Both the position numbers and the translations under genes were made by a program. 64,000 nt of DNA. Origin: Alphaproteobacteria bacterium HGW-Alphaproteobacteria-1. Lineage in GTDB: Bacteria; Pseudomonadota; Alphaproteobacteria; Rhodobacterales; Rhodobacteraceae. The notes beneath the pieces are model-generated. The model did not search any database and was not told where the DNA came from. It saw only the letters and a list, made by a program, of their open reading frames with translations. Location of the stretch: positions 1 through 64,000 of the forward strand of contig PHEQ01000003.1 of NCBI GenBank assembly GCA_002842985.1. The letters run 5' to 3'. Shown one piece after another: positions 31,354 to 41,759 of the stretch; position 1 is the stretch's first letter; each line of letters begins with the position of its first letter.

Positions 31354-31490
31354 CGGGATCTCCTTTTATCAGAATGTGACGGGCGCAAGCCGGGATGTCG
31401 TCCAGCAAGGTCCGGGTCGCAACGGGCCAGAACCCGAAGGATAGGCGCATATAGGAGAGTTGCGCCGGAATGGAAAGCGGAAATCGGCCC

Positions 31491-32531
31491 TCACAGCCGT
31501 GCGATTGTCGTCAACTCCGCTTGCGGCACCAACGTGACATGCGCGAGCGTCACGCCCGCCGCATCGGCGATGCGCGCGATCTCGACCCCGTCGAGCAGGA
31601 GGCGCTGATCGGCGGGATTGTCCGCATCGGGTTCAAGAGAGATATTCGGCTCCGGCCCGGTTTCGTCGTAGAACACCATCAGCATATCTTCGGAGGCGGA
31701 GAAATCGAGGATCTCCGCCTGGTGCTCCGCCGCCAGCCAATCGCCGAGCAGGACCGTATCCGCGCCGCTGCCGGTTGTGACAACGTCGCCCCGTCCGGCA
31801 AGGATCACGTCATCGCCGCCGCCGCCATTGAGAAAATCGCGCGCATCGTCGATATCGTCGAGCCGCGTGGTCCCGGGATCGTCAACGATGCCGATCACCA
31901 TGTCATTGCCATGCCCGCCAAAGAGCGTGTCCGACCCCATCCCGCCATGCAGCCAGTCATCGTCAAGCGCGCCATGAAGCGCATCATCCCCGTCGCCGCC
32001 AAGAAGCGTATCATTGCCCGCGCCCCCCACGAGGCTGTCATCGGCCGCATCACCCAGGATCGAGTCGTCGCCGTTATGGCCGAAAAGCCGGTCATCTCCT
32101 GCCCCCCCGTCGAGCAGGTCACCGCCGTCATCGCCGTGCAATGTATCCGCCCCCTCGCCGCCCCGGATCACGTCATCGCCCGCACCGCCGCGCACCTCAT
32201 CGGCACCCGCGCCCGCCTCGATCGTGTCATCGCCATCGCGCCCGAGGATCATTTCCGGCGCATCGCTGCCGGTGATTGCGTCACCCGACGCGCCGCCTTC
32301 GACAATGACGTAACCGTTTCCGGGCAAGGGAGCATTGTCATTCCAGACCTCGCCGACCGTGTCGCCAGTGCCCGCAATCGCGTCGAGAAGATCAGGCCCG
32401 GCATCATCTTCCGCGACAATGTCCCGAGGCTGCGGATCGCCCGGTTCCTCCTCGCCGATATCATCGCCGAAACCGACAAAGGCCGTGGCCGAAACGGCCA
32501 CCAGACCCAGAAGACTGGCGATCAGCAACAT
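31491..32531 (-). CDS. RTX-type calcium-binding repeat protein with N-terminal membrane helix
   Basis: The 346-residue protein starts with a hydrophobic helix (MLLIASLLGLVAVSATAFVGF), an acidic linker, then about ten GGxGxD-type nonapeptide repeats (GGAGDDVIRGGEGADTL, GGAGNDTLLGGDGDDAL and so on, roughly residues 105-245), which fold as a calcium-bound beta-roll. The C-terminal 100 residues are not repeats (TRLDDIDDARDFLNGGGGDDVILAGRGD, LDFSASEDMLMVFYDETG), as in many Rhodobacterales calcium-binding proteins. No type I secretion genes are close. Start 32531 was chosen to begin at the helix. Target unknown. Confidence 0.82.
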   Translation of the reverse strand: MLLIASLLGLVAVSATAFVGFGDDIGEEEPGDPQPRDIVAEDDAGPDLLDAIAGTGDTVGEVWNDNAPLPGNGYVIVEGGASGDAITGSDAPEMILGRDGDDTIEAGAGADEVRGGAGDDVIRGGEGADTLHGDDGGDLLDGGAGDDRLFGHNGDDSILGDAADDSLVGGAGNDTLLGGDGDDALHGALDDDWLHGGMGSDTLFGGHGNDMVIGIVDDPGTTRLDDIDDARDFLNGGGGDDVILAGRGDVVTTGSGADTVLLGDWLAAEHQAEILDFSASEDMLMVFYDETGPEPNISLEPDADNPADQRLLLDGVEIARIADAAGVTLAHVTLVPQAELTTIARL

Positions 32532-32674
32532 GGCACCACCTTGCAAGCTACCGCGCCATAGTGCCACATGTCTCTGCACACCGGCAACGACAGCCGGAAA
32601 TTCCGGTTAACGCCCGCGCGCATCGCGCAGGGTCGTCCGTCAACCGCTTGTGCCTGCCGCCTTGCCCCTTGCCC

Positions 32675-33976
32675 TCAGCGGTTCAAGTGATCGAGCCGCG
32701 CGCGCACCGACAGGCCGTGCGCCTCGAGGCTCTCGGCGCGGGCCAATGTCTCGGCGGCGGGGCCGATGGCCGCCAGCGCCTCAGGGGTCATTTTCGCCAG
32801 CGTGGTGCGCTTGAGGAAATCGAGCACCGACAGGCCCGAGGAGAACCGCGCCGAGCGCGCCGTGGGCAACACATGGTTCGGCCCGCCCACGTAATCGCCG
32901 ATGGCCTCGGGCGTCCAGGCCCCCAGAAAGATCGCGCCCGCATGGGTGATCTCGCGGGCCAGGGCCTCCGGGTCAGTCACGCAAAGCTCAAGATGTTCGG
33001 GCGCGACGCGGTTGCTGAGCGCGGCGGCGGTGGCGAGATCCGGCACGGTGATGATGGCGCCGTAATCGCGCCAGCTTGCCCCTGCGATGGCGCGCCGCTC
33101 CAGCGTCTCCAGCCGCGCCTCGATGGCGGCGGCAACCGCGCGCGCGAGGCCCGCATCATCGGTGATCAGGATGGCCTGCGCGCTTTCGTCATGCTCGGCC
33201 TGACTGAGCATGTCGAGGGCGATCCAATCAGGGTTCTGTCCTCTGTCGGCGATTACGAGAATCTCCGACGGCCCCGCGATCATGTCGATGCCGACCTTGC
33301 CGAAGACCCGCCGTTTGGCGGCGGCAACATAGGCGTTGCCCGGCCCGGTGATCTTGTCCACCGGAGCGATGCTCTGCGTGCCGTAGGCAAGCGCGGCGAT
33401 GGCCTGCGCGCCGCCGATGCGATACACCTCGTCCACCCCGGCCAGCCGCGCCGCCAGCAGCACCAGCGGATTGGCCTGACCGTCCGGCGTAGGCACGGTG
33501 ACGGCAAGGCGTTCGACCCCCGCGACCTTGGCCGGGATCGCGTTCATCAGCACCGAAGACGGGTAAGAGGCGAGGCCACCCGGCACGTAAAGCCCCGCCG
33601 CCGAGACGGGCGACCAGCGCCAGCCAAGCGTGGCGCCGCTCTCGTCGGTCCAGCTTGCATCTTCGGGCATCTGGCGCGCATGGTAATCCCGGATGCGCGC
33701 GGCGGCCAGATCGAGCGCGTCGCGCTCTGCCTGCGGCACCCGCGCGATCAGCGCGTCGATCTCGGCCTCCGAAAATCGCAGCGTGTCGGGCGTCAGCGTC
33801 ATCCGATCGAACTGCGCGGTCAGCTCGATCACGGCCGCATCACCGCGCGCGCGCACATCGGCAATGATCGCGGCCACGGTGTCATCCACGTCGGGGCTGT
33901 CCTCGCGCTTGGCCGAAAGCAGCGCGGTGAAACGGGCCTCGAAATCGGGCTGGGATGCATCAAGGGTGATCGGCAT
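32675..33976 (-). CDS. hisD: Histidinol dehydrogenase
   Basis: HisD carries out the last two oxidations of histidine synthesis with NAD and zinc. The 433-residue protein has YVPGGLASYPSSVLMNAIPAKVAGVERL, IGGAQAIAALAYGTQSI, GPSEILVIAD and the metal/substrate-site pattern LSQAEHDESAQAILIT. It lies 63 bases after the DUF2948 gene on the same strand, an arrangement I recall from related Rhodobacterales. Confidence 0.97.
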   Translation of the reverse strand: MPITLDASQPDFEARFTALLSAKREDSPDVDDTVAAIIADVRARGDAAVIELTAQFDRMTLTPDTLRFSEAEIDALIARVPQAERDALDLAAARIRDYHARQMPEDASWTDESGATLGWRWSPVSAAGLYVPGGLASYPSSVLMNAIPAKVAGVERLAVTVPTPDGQANPLVLLAARLAGVDEVYRIGGAQAIAALAYGTQSIAPVDKITGPGNAYVAAAKRRVFGKVGIDMIAGPSEILVIADRGQNPDWIALDMLSQAEHDESAQAILITDDAGLARAVAAAIEARLETLERRAIAGASWRDYGAIITVPDLATAAALSNRVAPEHLELCVTDPEALAREITHAGAIFLGAWTPEAIGDYVGGPNHVLPTARSARFSSGLSVLDFLKRTTLAKMTPEALAAIGPAAETLARAESLEAHGLSVRARLDHLNR

Positions 33977-34039
33977 GGGCGGTTCCTTTGCGCAGGCGGG
34001 ATAGCCGGGGCGGGGACAAGGCTCAAGTCCTTGCCGCAG

Positions 34040-34510
34040 TCAGATATCGTGCTGCGGCACCTTGCCCGAGGGGGCGCGGTAAGGGCGGGTCACGTCCTTG
34101 AGCGACACCTCAAGCGCCTCGACCTCTAGCCGGATCGCGCCATCGCCCGCGAGCGTCAGGATTACGTGGCCCGCGCCGTCCACTGACGGCTCGAAGGCGA
34201 GCGAGAGCAGCGACAGAACCGTATCGCGGTCCGAGCGGTCGATCCCGTGGCTGGCCACGCTCAGCACGGTGTCGATCACCAGAAGCGATTGCACACGCTC
34301 CGGCCCGTGCCGTTCGCGCGCAGTATCCTCCCAGCGGAAGCGGTTTATGAGCAGCGCAAAGCGGCGGTCCTTCGCCACCCAAGTCATTTCGGTGATCGGA
34401 AAGACCGCATCTTGTGCCAGGCCCGAGATCACTTGCAGATCATCGGGGTCGAGCGCGCCAAGATTGAGCGGCGCCTCGCGCCCCTCCTCGAATGTGGCAT
34501 CGCGTGTCAT
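34040..34510 (-). CDS. DUF2948 family protein
   Basis: The 156-residue protein has the family features [46 protein letters not shown]. No function is established. Its ATG overlaps the murA stop by four bases, so it is probably translated with MurA. Members occur mainly in alphaproteobacteria between murA and hisD. Confidence 0.9.
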   Translation of the reverse strand: MTRDATFEEGREAPLNLGALDPDDLQVISGLAQDAVFPITEMTWVAKDRRFALLINRFRWEDTARERHGPERVQSLLVIDTVLSVASHGIDRSDRDTVLSLLSLAFEPSVDGAGHVILTLAGDGAIRLEVEALEVSLKDVTRPYRAPSGKVPQHDI

Positions 34511-35775
34511 TGGCCGCTGATCCTCTCTATTTTCGCGCCGACTGCGCCCAGCTTTTCCTCGACCCGCTCATAACCGCGATCAAGGTGATAGACGCGGTTT
34601 ACGATGGTCTCGCCCTCCGCCGCCAGCCCTGCAAGAATGAGCGAGACCGAGGCGCGCAGATCGGTGGCCATTACCGGCGCGCCCTTGAGATGCTCGACAC
34701 CGGTGACCGTGGCGGTGCCGCCATGCACCTCGATGCGCGCGCCCATGCGCATGAGTTCGGGCGCGTGCATGAAGCGGTTCTCGAATATGCGCTCCTCGAG
34801 CACCGAAACCCCATCCGCCGTGGTCAGCAGCGCCATCATCTGCGCCTGAAGATCGGTGGGAAAGCCGGGGAAAGGCTCTGTCACCACATCGACGGCGCGC
34901 ACCCGGCCATTCCTGCGCGCGACCTTGAGGCCCGTGGCGGTTTCCTCCACGGAGATGCCCGCCGCATCGAGCCGCTCGCAGAAGGCGGCGACAAGCTCGA
35001 TCCGCCCGCCGAGGCATTCCACCTCGCCACCGCAGATTGCAGGCGCCAGCATGTAGGTGCCAAGCTCGATCCGGTCCGGGACAACCGCATGGGTCGCCCC
35101 GCCAAGCCGGTCCACGCCCTGAATGGTGATGGTGGATGTGCCCTCGCCCTCGATCTGCGCGCCCATCTTGCGCAGGCATTGCGCAAGATCGACGATCTCC
35201 GGCTCGCGCGCGGCGTTTTTCAGCACGGTCGTGCCCTTGGCCAGCGTCGCGGCCATGAGCGCGTTTTCCGTGGCCCCGACCGAGACGAAAGGGAATTCGA
35301 CCACACCACCCCGAAGGCCGCCGGGGGCACGCGCATGAACATAGCCGTCGCGCAGTTCCAGCTCCGCCCCCATCGCCTCGAGCGCCTTGAGATGCAGATC
35401 GACGGGGCGCGCTCCGATGGCACAGCCGCCCGGAAGCGAGACCACCGCGTGCCCGTCCCGCGCCAGCATGGGTCCCAGCACGAGGATCGAGGCGCGCATC
35501 TTGCGAACGATGTCGTAATCGGCGACATGATTGTTCAGATCGTGCGACGACAGCGCCAGAACCTGCCCGCCCTGCATCTGTGCCACCTCCGCGCCCAGCG
35601 ACTGCAAAAGCGTGGTCATCGTCTTGATATCCGACAAGCGCGGCGCGTTTGTCAGCGTGAGCGGCTCCTCGCTCAGCAGCGTCGCGGGCATGAGCGTGAG
35701 ACAGGCATTCTTGGCCCCGGCAATCGGGATCTGCCCGTTGAGCGGGCCATTGCCCGTGACGATGATGGAATCCAT
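34507..35775 (-). CDS. murA: UDP-N-acetylglucosamine 1-carboxyvinyltransferase
   Basis: MurA performs the first committed step of peptidoglycan synthesis with phosphoenolpyruvate. The 422-residue protein begins [29 protein letters not shown] and holds the catalytic Cys in [16 protein letters not shown], the residue targeted by fosfomycin. It is the first large gene of a murA-DUF2948-hisD run and follows a 58-residue conserved small protein. Confidence 0.97.
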   Translation of the reverse strand: MDSIIVTGNGPLNGQIPIAGAKNACLTLMPATLLSEEPLTLTNAPRLSDIKTMTTLLQSLGAEVAQMQGGQVLALSSHDLNNHVADYDIVRKMRASILVLGPMLARDGHAVVSLPGGCAIGARPVDLHLKALEAMGAELELRDGYVHARAPGGLRGGVVEFPFVSVGATENALMAATLAKGTTVLKNAAREPEIVDLAQCLRKMGAQIEGEGTSTITIQGVDRLGGATHAVVPDRIELGTYMLAPAICGGEVECLGGRIELVAAFCERLDAAGISVEETATGLKVARRNGRVRAVDVVTEPFPGFPTDLQAQMMALLTTADGVSVLEERIFENRFMHAPELMRMGARIEVHGGTATVTGVEHLKGAPVMATDLRASVSLILAGLAAEGETIVNRVYHLDRGYERVEEKLGAVGAKIERISGQ

Positions 35776-35781
35776 GCTGCT

Positions 35782-35958
35782 CTAGTCCTCGTTCTTGTTC
35801 TGTGTCCCGGCCCCGTCCTGCGCGCCGTCCCGATCCGCGCCGCGCGCCTGCGCCTGCGCCTTGCGCCGCGCCAGATTGGCCTTGAGCGCGGATTTGAGCC
35901 GCTCCTCCCGAAGAGCGGCAGTGGCGGCAGGGCGGTTTCCGGGGCGTTTTTCGGTCAT
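35782..35958 (-). CDS. Small basic hypothetical protein upstream of murA
   Basis: This 58-residue ORF (start ATG 35956-35958, stop TAG) begins MTEKRPGNRPAATAALR and continues EERLKSALKANLARRKAQAQARG, a charged helix with a disordered Asn/Asp/Gln-rich tail. I recall similar short Lys/Arg/Ala-rich proteins ahead of murA in Rhodobacterales. Function unknown. The spacer to murA is six bases, so the two are likely co-transcribed. It has GAGGCTTC upstream as a ribosome site. Confidence 0.7.
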   Translation of the reverse strand: MTEKRPGNRPAATAALREERLKSALKANLARRKAQAQARGADRDGAQDGAGTQNKNED

Positions 35959-36178
35959 GAAGCCTCTCTTATAGCAGGGGTCAAATTGCGTCCAGTTACC
36001 CCTTGCGTGAGGGCCGAGAAGCGTCTAATCAGCGCGCCACATGCTGTTTAGGGTCAGCGATAAGTCACTCCCTTGGCAAGGGGCGGCTCGCAGGGCCAAG
36101 GCGGCGGAAACGAAAGGGCTTTTCCAGAGCCCGCCCGCTCCGGGGTAACGCCCGGGGTAGCTATCTGGAAACGGTGAT

Positions 36179-36253
<75 letters not shown>

Positions 36254-36498
36254 GAAACCTCTGGAAAATCGATCGGCGGGAAAATCGATCAGCCGGACAA
36301 AAGCGGCGGGGCGGGCCACCCCGTGACCCCGCGTTGGCCGAACGCCACGCCGCCCGAAGGAGGTTCATCCCTCCGCTACGCTTGAGGGCGTCAGAGGCGG
36401 TTCTTCAAAACAAGTCCTCACACGACACGGTGTGCATCGAAAAACACCGTTCCGTGCAGTCCTATGCCTGCGTTGCACCTTGAGAAAGAGGCAAGATG

Positions 36499-36575
<77 letters not shown>

Positions 36576-36787
36576 GCCGGTGACTGATTAGCGGCTTTGG
36601 CGGGGTTTGTCATCGGTGGATTGCACCGATGAGCGATCGAAGGGGGCCGTGCCGAAACAGCGCCCAAACCCTGACATCTTCCGCTCCCGTTCGCCAGGAT
36701 TGTGGGCCGAAGCGGTTCATTGGGGCTTGGGGTTTCCCGACATCCGCCTTACGGTCCTGTCATGCGCCTCATCTGCCGCGTCAAACC

Positions 36788-37237
36788 ATGATCCCCGATC
36801 CGGGCCAGATCGCTCAGCTTGCCGGGCTTTTCGCTGCCGCCTTCGGGGCGGCGACGCTGCTGCCGTTCCAGTCCGAGGTGGTCTTTGTCGCACTACAAGC
36901 GGCGGGCACGGTATCGCTTGTCTCGATTCTGACCGTGGCTTCGGTGGGCAACACGCTCGGCTCGGTGGTCAATTACGTCATGGGGCGCGGGATCGAGCGG
37001 TTCCGCCACCGCCGTTGGTTTCCCGTGACCGAGGCACAGCTTGAACGGGCTCAGGGCTGGTATGCCCGCTGGGGGGTCTGGACGCTTCTGATGAGTTGGG
37101 CCCCCCTGGGCGACGGCTTTACCGTGGTGGCGGGCATCATGCGCACACCGGTCTGGCTGTTCGTGACGCTTGTGGCCATTGCCAAGACCGGGCGCTATCT
37201 CGTGCTCGCCTGGATCACGGCGCAGGCGATGGCGTGA
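36788..37237 (+). CDS. YqaA/DedA-like small membrane protein
   Basis: The 149-residue protein has the layout of YqaA-type VTT-domain proteins: an entry helix (AGLFAAAFGAATLLPFQSEVVFVAL), the small-residue turn VGNTLGSVVNYVMGRG, a basic loop (RFRHRRWFPV) and the re-entrant region SWAPLGDGFTVVAGIMRTP. DedA relatives act in lipid-carrier movement across the membrane; the exact role of YqaA is not known. The 3' end abuts the cytochrome c gene on the other strand. Confidence 0.82.
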   Translation: MIPDPGQIAQLAGLFAAAFGAATLLPFQSEVVFVALQAAGTVSLVSILTVASVGNTLGSVVNYVMGRGIERFRHRRWFPVTEAQLERAQGWYARWGVWTLLMSWAPLGDGFTVVAGIMRTPVWLFVTLVAIAKTGRYLVLAWITAQAMA

Positions 37238-37669
37238 TCAGCCGCCCGCGTTGCGGTTGATCTCGTCGTGGATTTCGATCACCCGGCGCGGCCAGGTGGA
37301 TTTGATATAGGCCAGCACCGCGCGCATTTCGTATTCGGTCAGCTTGCCCTTGTAGCCCGGCATCCGGCTGCGATAGCCCTGACCGACCACCGCCTCGGTG
37401 CCGCGCCGCACGATATCGAGAAGCTGCGCATCGGGATGGTGCCAGGTATGGCCCGAGGCATCATGTGGCGGCGCGGGCAGGTATCCCTCTGCATCGCGGC
37501 TCTTCCAGTCGGGCTGTCCCTCAAGCCGCGCGCCGTGACAGGTGGCGCATTCGGCCTCGTAGACCATTGCCCCATAGGCCACCGCATCCGGGTCCTGCCA
37601 AGGCAAAATCCCCTCGCCCGCCATCGCCGCACCCCCGAGCGTCACGACCAAAGCCGCCAGATATCGCAT
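37238..37669 (-). CDS. Class I c-type cytochrome, periplasmic
   Basis: The 143-residue precursor has a signal peptide ([18 protein letters not shown]), one haem-binding CATCHG motif (about residues 41-46) and a distal Met ligand candidate in [29 protein letters not shown]. It may pass electrons between respiratory complexes, but no partner is encoded beside it. It is convergent with the YqaA-like gene and divergent from ispH. Confidence 0.87.
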   Translation of the reverse strand: MRYLAALVVTLGGAAMAGEGILPWQDPDAVAYGAMVYEAECATCHGARLEGQPDWKSRDAEGYLPAPPHDASGHTWHHPDAQLLDIVRRGTEAVVGQGYRSRMPGYKGKLTEYEMRAVLAYIKSTWPRRVIEIHDEINRNAGG

Positions 37670-37806
37670 ACTTGCCTCCGTCTTTGCCCGCTCTTGCCGC
37701 TATCCTGCACGGGAAGGTCAAGCGTGGCAAATGTCGCAGATCATGCCCCCCGCTCTTTACGCCGCATGCCTGCTGCCTTACCTCTGAACCAAGCAGGAGA
37801 TGCGCA

Positions 37807-38757
37807 ATGACAAAGCCACCCCTTACCCTCTATCTCGCCGCGCCGCGCGGCTTTTGCGCCGGTGTGGACCGCGCGATCAAGATCGTGGAAATGGCGCTCT
37901 CGAAATGGGGCGCGCCGGTCTATGTGCGTCACGAGATCGTGCACAACAAATACGTGGTCGATGACCTGCGCGCCAAGGGGGCGATCTTTGTCGAGGAACT
38001 GGACGACTGCCCCGACGACCGCCCGGTGATCTTTTCTGCGCATGGTGTGCCGAAATCGGTCCCGGCAGAGGCGGCAGCACGGCAGATGCTCTATGTCGAT
38101 GCCACCTGTCCGCTTGTGTCGAAGGTGCATATCGAGGCCGAGCGCCATCATGAGAACGGGTTGCAGATCGTCATGATCGGCCATGCGGGTCACCCCGAGA
38201 CGGTGGGCACCATGGGACAATTGCCGCCGGGCGAGGTGCTGCTGGTGGAAACGCCTGCTGATGTGGCCACACTATCGGTGCGCGACCCCGTGCATCTTGC
38301 CTTTGTCACGCAAACCACCCTGTCGGTCGATGACACCGCCGAGATTGTCACCGCCCTTCAGGCGCGTTTCCCGGCCATTGTCGGCCCGCACAAGGAAGAC
38401 ATCTGCTACGCCACCACCAACCGGCAGGAGGCCGTCAAGGCGATGGCCGCAAAGGCCGAGGCCATGCTTGTGGTGGGCGCGCCGAATTCGTCCAACTCGC
38501 GCCGTCTGGTCGAGGTGGGCGCGCGTGCCGGATGCGCTTATGCGCAACTGGTGCAGCGCGCTGCGGATATCGACTGGCGCGCGCTTCAGGGCATCACCTC
38601 CATCGGCATCACGGCCGGGGCGTCAGCGCCCGAAGTTCTGGTCAACGAGGTCATCGACGCCTTCCGCGACCGCTATGACGTGACCATCGAGCAGGTCGAG
38701 ACCGCGCAGGAGAATGTCGAATTCAAGGTGCCCCGCGTCTTGCGTGCGACAACGTGA
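37807..38757 (+). CDS. ispH: 4-hydroxy-3-methylbut-2-enyl diphosphate reductase
   Basis: IspH makes IPP and DMAPP at the end of the MEP isoprenoid pathway using a 4Fe-4S cluster. The 316-residue protein has the three cluster Cys in [21 protein letters not shown] and [13 protein letters not shown], plus the catalytic-type ETVGTMGQ and SSNSRRL motifs. ATG 37807 follows AGGAGATGCGCA. The opposed petC gene ends 70 bases away, with a shared hairpin between. Confidence 0.97.
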   Translation: MTKPPLTLYLAAPRGFCAGVDRAIKIVEMALSKWGAPVYVRHEIVHNKYVVDDLRAKGAIFVEELDDCPDDRPVIFSAHGVPKSVPAEAAARQMLYVDATCPLVSKVHIEAERHHENGLQIVMIGHAGHPETVGTMGQLPPGEVLLVETPADVATLSVRDPVHLAFVTQTTLSVDDTAEIVTALQARFPAIVGPHKEDICYATTNRQEAVKAMAAKAEAMLVVGAPNSSNSRRLVEVGARAGCAYAQLVQRAADIDWRALQGITSIGITAGASAPEVLVNEVIDAFRDRYDVTIEQVETAQENVEFKVPRVLRATT

Positions 38758-38768
38758 CCGAATGAAAA

Positions 38769-38795
38769 CCCCCGCACGCCAAAGGCGTGCGGGGG
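38769..38795 (-). terminator. Hairpin terminator between ispH and petC
   Basis: CCCCCGCACGCC and GGCGTGCGGGGG form a perfect 12-bp stem with an AAA loop. On the minus strand it is followed by TTTT, so it can end the petABC transcript; it probably also stops ispH from the other side. Confidence 0.85.
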
Positions 38796-38827
38796 CAAGG
38801 TCGTGTCAGCGTCTAAAAGGAGGCCCT

Positions 38828-39679
38828 TCAGCTATCCTTGCGATGCTTGATCGGGGCCCAGAGGCGCTTGTTGGTAAGGTAAAGCAGCACCGACAGCACG
38901 GTAAGAAAGATCACCCCGGTGAGGCCTGCCTGCTGGCGCGCCATCATCTTGGGTTCCGCGGCCCACATCAGGAAGGCCGCCACATCCTCGGCTTGCTGTT
39001 CCAGTGTCGCCTCGGTGCCGTCATCATATTCGACATCGTCACCCCAGAGCGGCTGGCCCATGGCGATCCAGCTGCCGGGCACGGTGTGGTGGCCGTGCTC
39101 GTCCTTGCATTCTTCCGGAAAGCCGCCGGCGGTGAACGCCGCGTTATAGCTGCCGGGAAAATCCTCGGGGGCGCATTCCGGTGCGTCATGATAGCCGACC
39201 ATCAGCGAATAGATGTATTCCGGCCCCCCCATGCCCTTGAAGAGTTGCGCAATCCCGGTGCCGTAAGGCCCGTGGAAGCCAGCGCGCTTTTTCGCCATGA
39301 GAGACAGGTCCGGTGCCCCGGCCGAGGTGACGGCCGGGAAATGATCGGTCGGTTTTGCCGGACGGAAATCGTCAAGCTCGGGGTCGAAGACCTCGAACTG
39401 TTCGGCAAAGGCAAAGACCTGATCCTCGGGCAGGTGCGGCCCGCCCTTGTCGCCGAGCGTGCGCAGGGGCACGTATTGCATCCCGTGGCAGGCCGCGCAG
39501 ACCTGGGTATAGACCTTGAGGCCACGCTGAAGCTGGACCTCGTCGAACGTGCCGAACGGGCCCTCGAAGGAAAAGGCGACATCCTCGATATGCCCTTCCG
39601 CCCCGGCGGCGAACGCCCCACCCGCCGAAAGCGACAGGGCCGTGAGCGCCGCAATGCCTGTTTTCTTGAACATTGTCAT
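38828..39679 (-). CDS. petC: Cytochrome c1, bc1 complex
   Basis: The 283-residue precursor has a signal peptide, the haem motif [13 protein letters not shown], a likely axial Met region ([14 protein letters not shown]) and a C-terminal anchor ([22 protein letters not shown]). It takes electrons from the Rieske protein and hands them to soluble cytochrome c. It is the last gene of petABC, ten bases after petB. The start ATG at 39679 has GGACGGAT upstream; MFKK at 39673 is an alternative. Confidence 0.96.
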   Translation of the reverse strand: MTMFKKTGIAALTALSLSAGGAFAAGAEGHIEDVAFSFEGPFGTFDEVQLQRGLKVYTQVCAACHGMQYVPLRTLGDKGGPHLPEDQVFAFAEQFEVFDPELDDFRPAKPTDHFPAVTSAGAPDLSLMAKKRAGFHGPYGTGIAQLFKGMGGPEYIYSLMVGYHDAPECAPEDFPGSYNAAFTAGGFPEECKDEHGHHTVPGSWIAMGQPLWGDDVEYDDGTEATLEQQAEDVAAFLMWAAEPKMMARQQAGLTGVIFLTVLSVLLYLTNKRLWAPIKHRKDS

Positions 39680-39689
39680 CCGTCCTCTC

Positions 39690-41012
39690 TTATTCGGCAG
39701 GCGTCTGGGCTTGGCCGTAATGCGCCTCGAAATCCTCTTCGATGGTCGCGGGCTGTGCCTCGGGTTTCTCGATCACGCCGAGAAGCGGCAGGATCACGAG
39801 GAAATAGGCGAACCAATAGGCCGATCCGATGAGGGCGATATAAGGATAGATCCCCTCTGCCGGCATGGCGCCAACCCAGGTCAGCACCACGAAATTGACC
39901 GCAAAGAGCCAGAACCACCATTTGAACATCGGCCGATACCGGCCCGATCGCACCGACGACGTGTCAAGCCAGGGCGCCAGCGCCATGACGATGATCGCGC
40001 CGAACATGGCGATCACGCCGAAGAACTTGGCGTCGATGATGCCGCCGGTGATCCAGTTTGTGAACATCACCACCCAGACATCGGCGGTAAAGGCGCGCAG
40101 GATCGCGTAGAAGGGCAGGAAATACCATTCCGGCACGATATGCGCGGGCGTCACCAGCGGATTGGCCTCGATATAGTTGTCGGGGTGGCCAAGGTAGTTG
40201 GGCATGAAGCCCACCACAGCGAAGAACACCACCATGATCACCGCCAGCGCGAAGAGATCCTTGATCACGAAATAGGGCCAGAAGGGCACGGTGTCCTTCG
40301 CGGCCTCGGCCTTGGACGTGCGGCGCACATCAATGCCCGTGGGGTTGTTGTTGCCGGTGGTGTGGAAGGCCCAGATATGCAGCGCCACCAGCGCCGCGAT
40401 GACGAAAGGCAGCAGGTAATGCAGCGAGAAGAAGCGGTTGAGCGTGGCATTGTCCACCGCCGGCCCGCCCAGAAGCCAGGTCTGGATCGCGTCACCGATG
40501 AACGGGATCGCACCGAAGAGGCCGGTGATCACCGTGGCGCCCCAGAACGACATCTGCCCCCAGGGCAGCACATAGCCCATGAAGGCCGTGCCCATCATCA
40601 GCACGTAGATCAGCATTCCGATGATCCACGTCACCTCTCGCGGGGCCTTGTACGACCCGTAATAGAGGCCGCGGAAGATGTGCAGATAGACGGCGACAAA
40701 GAAAAGCGACGCGCCGTTCATGTGCAGATAGCGGATGAAATGGCCGCCGTTCACGTTGCGCATGATGTGCTCGACCGAAGCGAAAGCCAGATCGACATGC
40801 GGGGTGTAGTGCATGGCGAGAATGATACCGGTGACGATCTGCAAGGCGAGGCAGAAGGTCAGGACGATCCCCCAGATCCACATCCAGTTGAGGTTCTTGG
40901 GGGTGGGGATCATGATCGTGTCATAGAGCAGCCCGACGATGGGCAGGCGCGAGTGAAGCCACTTTTCGCCGCTTGTCGCAGGCTCGTAATGGTCGTGCGG
41001 AATACCGGACAT
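39690..41012 (-). CDS. petB: Cytochrome b, bc1 complex
   Basis: The 440-residue membrane protein carries the two haems and quinone sites of the bc1 complex. Visible marks include [11 protein letters not shown], the first haem-ligand helix region [59 protein letters not shown] and the Qo-site [14 protein letters not shown]. The C-terminus extends with extra helices as in alphaproteobacteria. It lies between petA and petC. Confidence 0.97.
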   Translation of the reverse strand: MSGIPHDHYEPATSGEKWLHSRLPIVGLLYDTIMIPTPKNLNWMWIWGIVLTFCLALQIVTGIILAMHYTPHVDLAFASVEHIMRNVNGGHFIRYLHMNGASLFFVAVYLHIFRGLYYGSYKAPREVTWIIGMLIYVLMMGTAFMGYVLPWGQMSFWGATVITGLFGAIPFIGDAIQTWLLGGPAVDNATLNRFFSLHYLLPFVIAALVALHIWAFHTTGNNNPTGIDVRRTSKAEAAKDTVPFWPYFVIKDLFALAVIMVVFFAVVGFMPNYLGHPDNYIEANPLVTPAHIVPEWYFLPFYAILRAFTADVWVVMFTNWITGGIIDAKFFGVIAMFGAIIVMALAPWLDTSSVRSGRYRPMFKWWFWLFAVNFVVLTWVGAMPAEGIYPYIALIGSAYWFAYFLVILPLLGVIEKPEAQPATIEEDFEAHYGQAQTPAE

Positions 41013-41024
41013 GCGCGCGTCTCC

Positions 41025-41585
41025 TTATCCGAGCTGAATCGTGGTGTCGTCGAGGAACTGCGCGACCGGAATCCACAGGTTCTCGGGCGCCGGTCCGCGG
41101 CGGATGCGGCCAGACGTGTCATAGTGCGAGCCGTGACAGGGGCAGAACCAGCCGCCGAAATCGCCCGCGCCGTCCCCGATGGGAACGCACCCCAAATGGG
41201 TGCAGACGCCGATCATGACCAGCCATTCGCCCGCCTCGTCCATCGTGCGGTTCTGGTCCGAGGCATCGAGCGCCATGTTGTTGCGGTTCTGTGCGTTCTG
41301 GTCGGGCAATTGCGAGAGGTCCACCGAACGGGCGGCCTCGATCTCGCGCTCGGTGCGCCGACGGATGAACACCGGCTTGCCAAGGAACTTGACGCTGATC
41401 TGCGTGCCCGGCTCGATGCCCGAAACATCGACGCGGATCGAGGACAGCGCCTGAACGTCGGCCGAGGGGTTCATCTGGTTCACAAGCGGCCAGATGGCCG
41501 CGCCTGCGGTGACCGCACCCGCCCCTGCGGTGGCGTAGTAGAGGAAATCCCTCCGGGTGCCTTCGTGATCTTCTGCGTGGGACAC
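41025..41585 (-). CDS. petA: Ubiquinol-cytochrome c reductase Rieske iron-sulfur subunit
   Basis: The 186-residue protein has a twin-arginine N-terminus ([23 protein letters not shown]) that acts as signal-anchor, and the cluster motifs CTHLGC and CPCHGSHYD with [15 protein letters not shown]. The start codon is GTG (41583-41585). It heads the petABC operon; petB follows after 12 bases. The 174-base upstream spacer should hold the promoter, which I could not identify with confidence. Confidence 0.97.
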   Translation of the reverse strand: MSHAEDHEGTRRDFLYYATAGAGAVTAGAAIWPLVNQMNPSADVQALSSIRVDVSGIEPGTQISVKFLGKPVFIRRRTEREIEAARSVDLSQLPDQNAQNRNNMALDASDQNRTMDEAGEWLVMIGVCTHLGCVPIGDGAGDFGGWFCPCHGSHYDTSGRIRRGPAPENLWIPVAQFLDDTTIQLG

Positions 41586-41759
41586 GAGGTTTGCTCCATC
41601 TTGTCAGTGCCGATATGCCGATAACGGCGTCCTCTGCGCCGGAGATGCCCCTCCGACGATGATGCCGGTGTATCTAGCGGGGCTTTGCCAAGCCGTCCAG
41701 CCTGCAATCCCGTATAGATCACCCAAAGCGCGCTTCTGTCGCGCCTTGTCACGAGGTTG

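Noticed and set aside
31770-32260. RTX region as a CRISPR or DNA tandem array
   Set aside because: The repetition is at protein level with variable codons; there are no identical repeats with unique spacers. No CRISPR array was seen anywhere in the window.
31470-32561. Plus-strand ORF opposite the RTX gene
   Set aside because: Its regular pattern only reflects the complement of the GGxGxD repeats.
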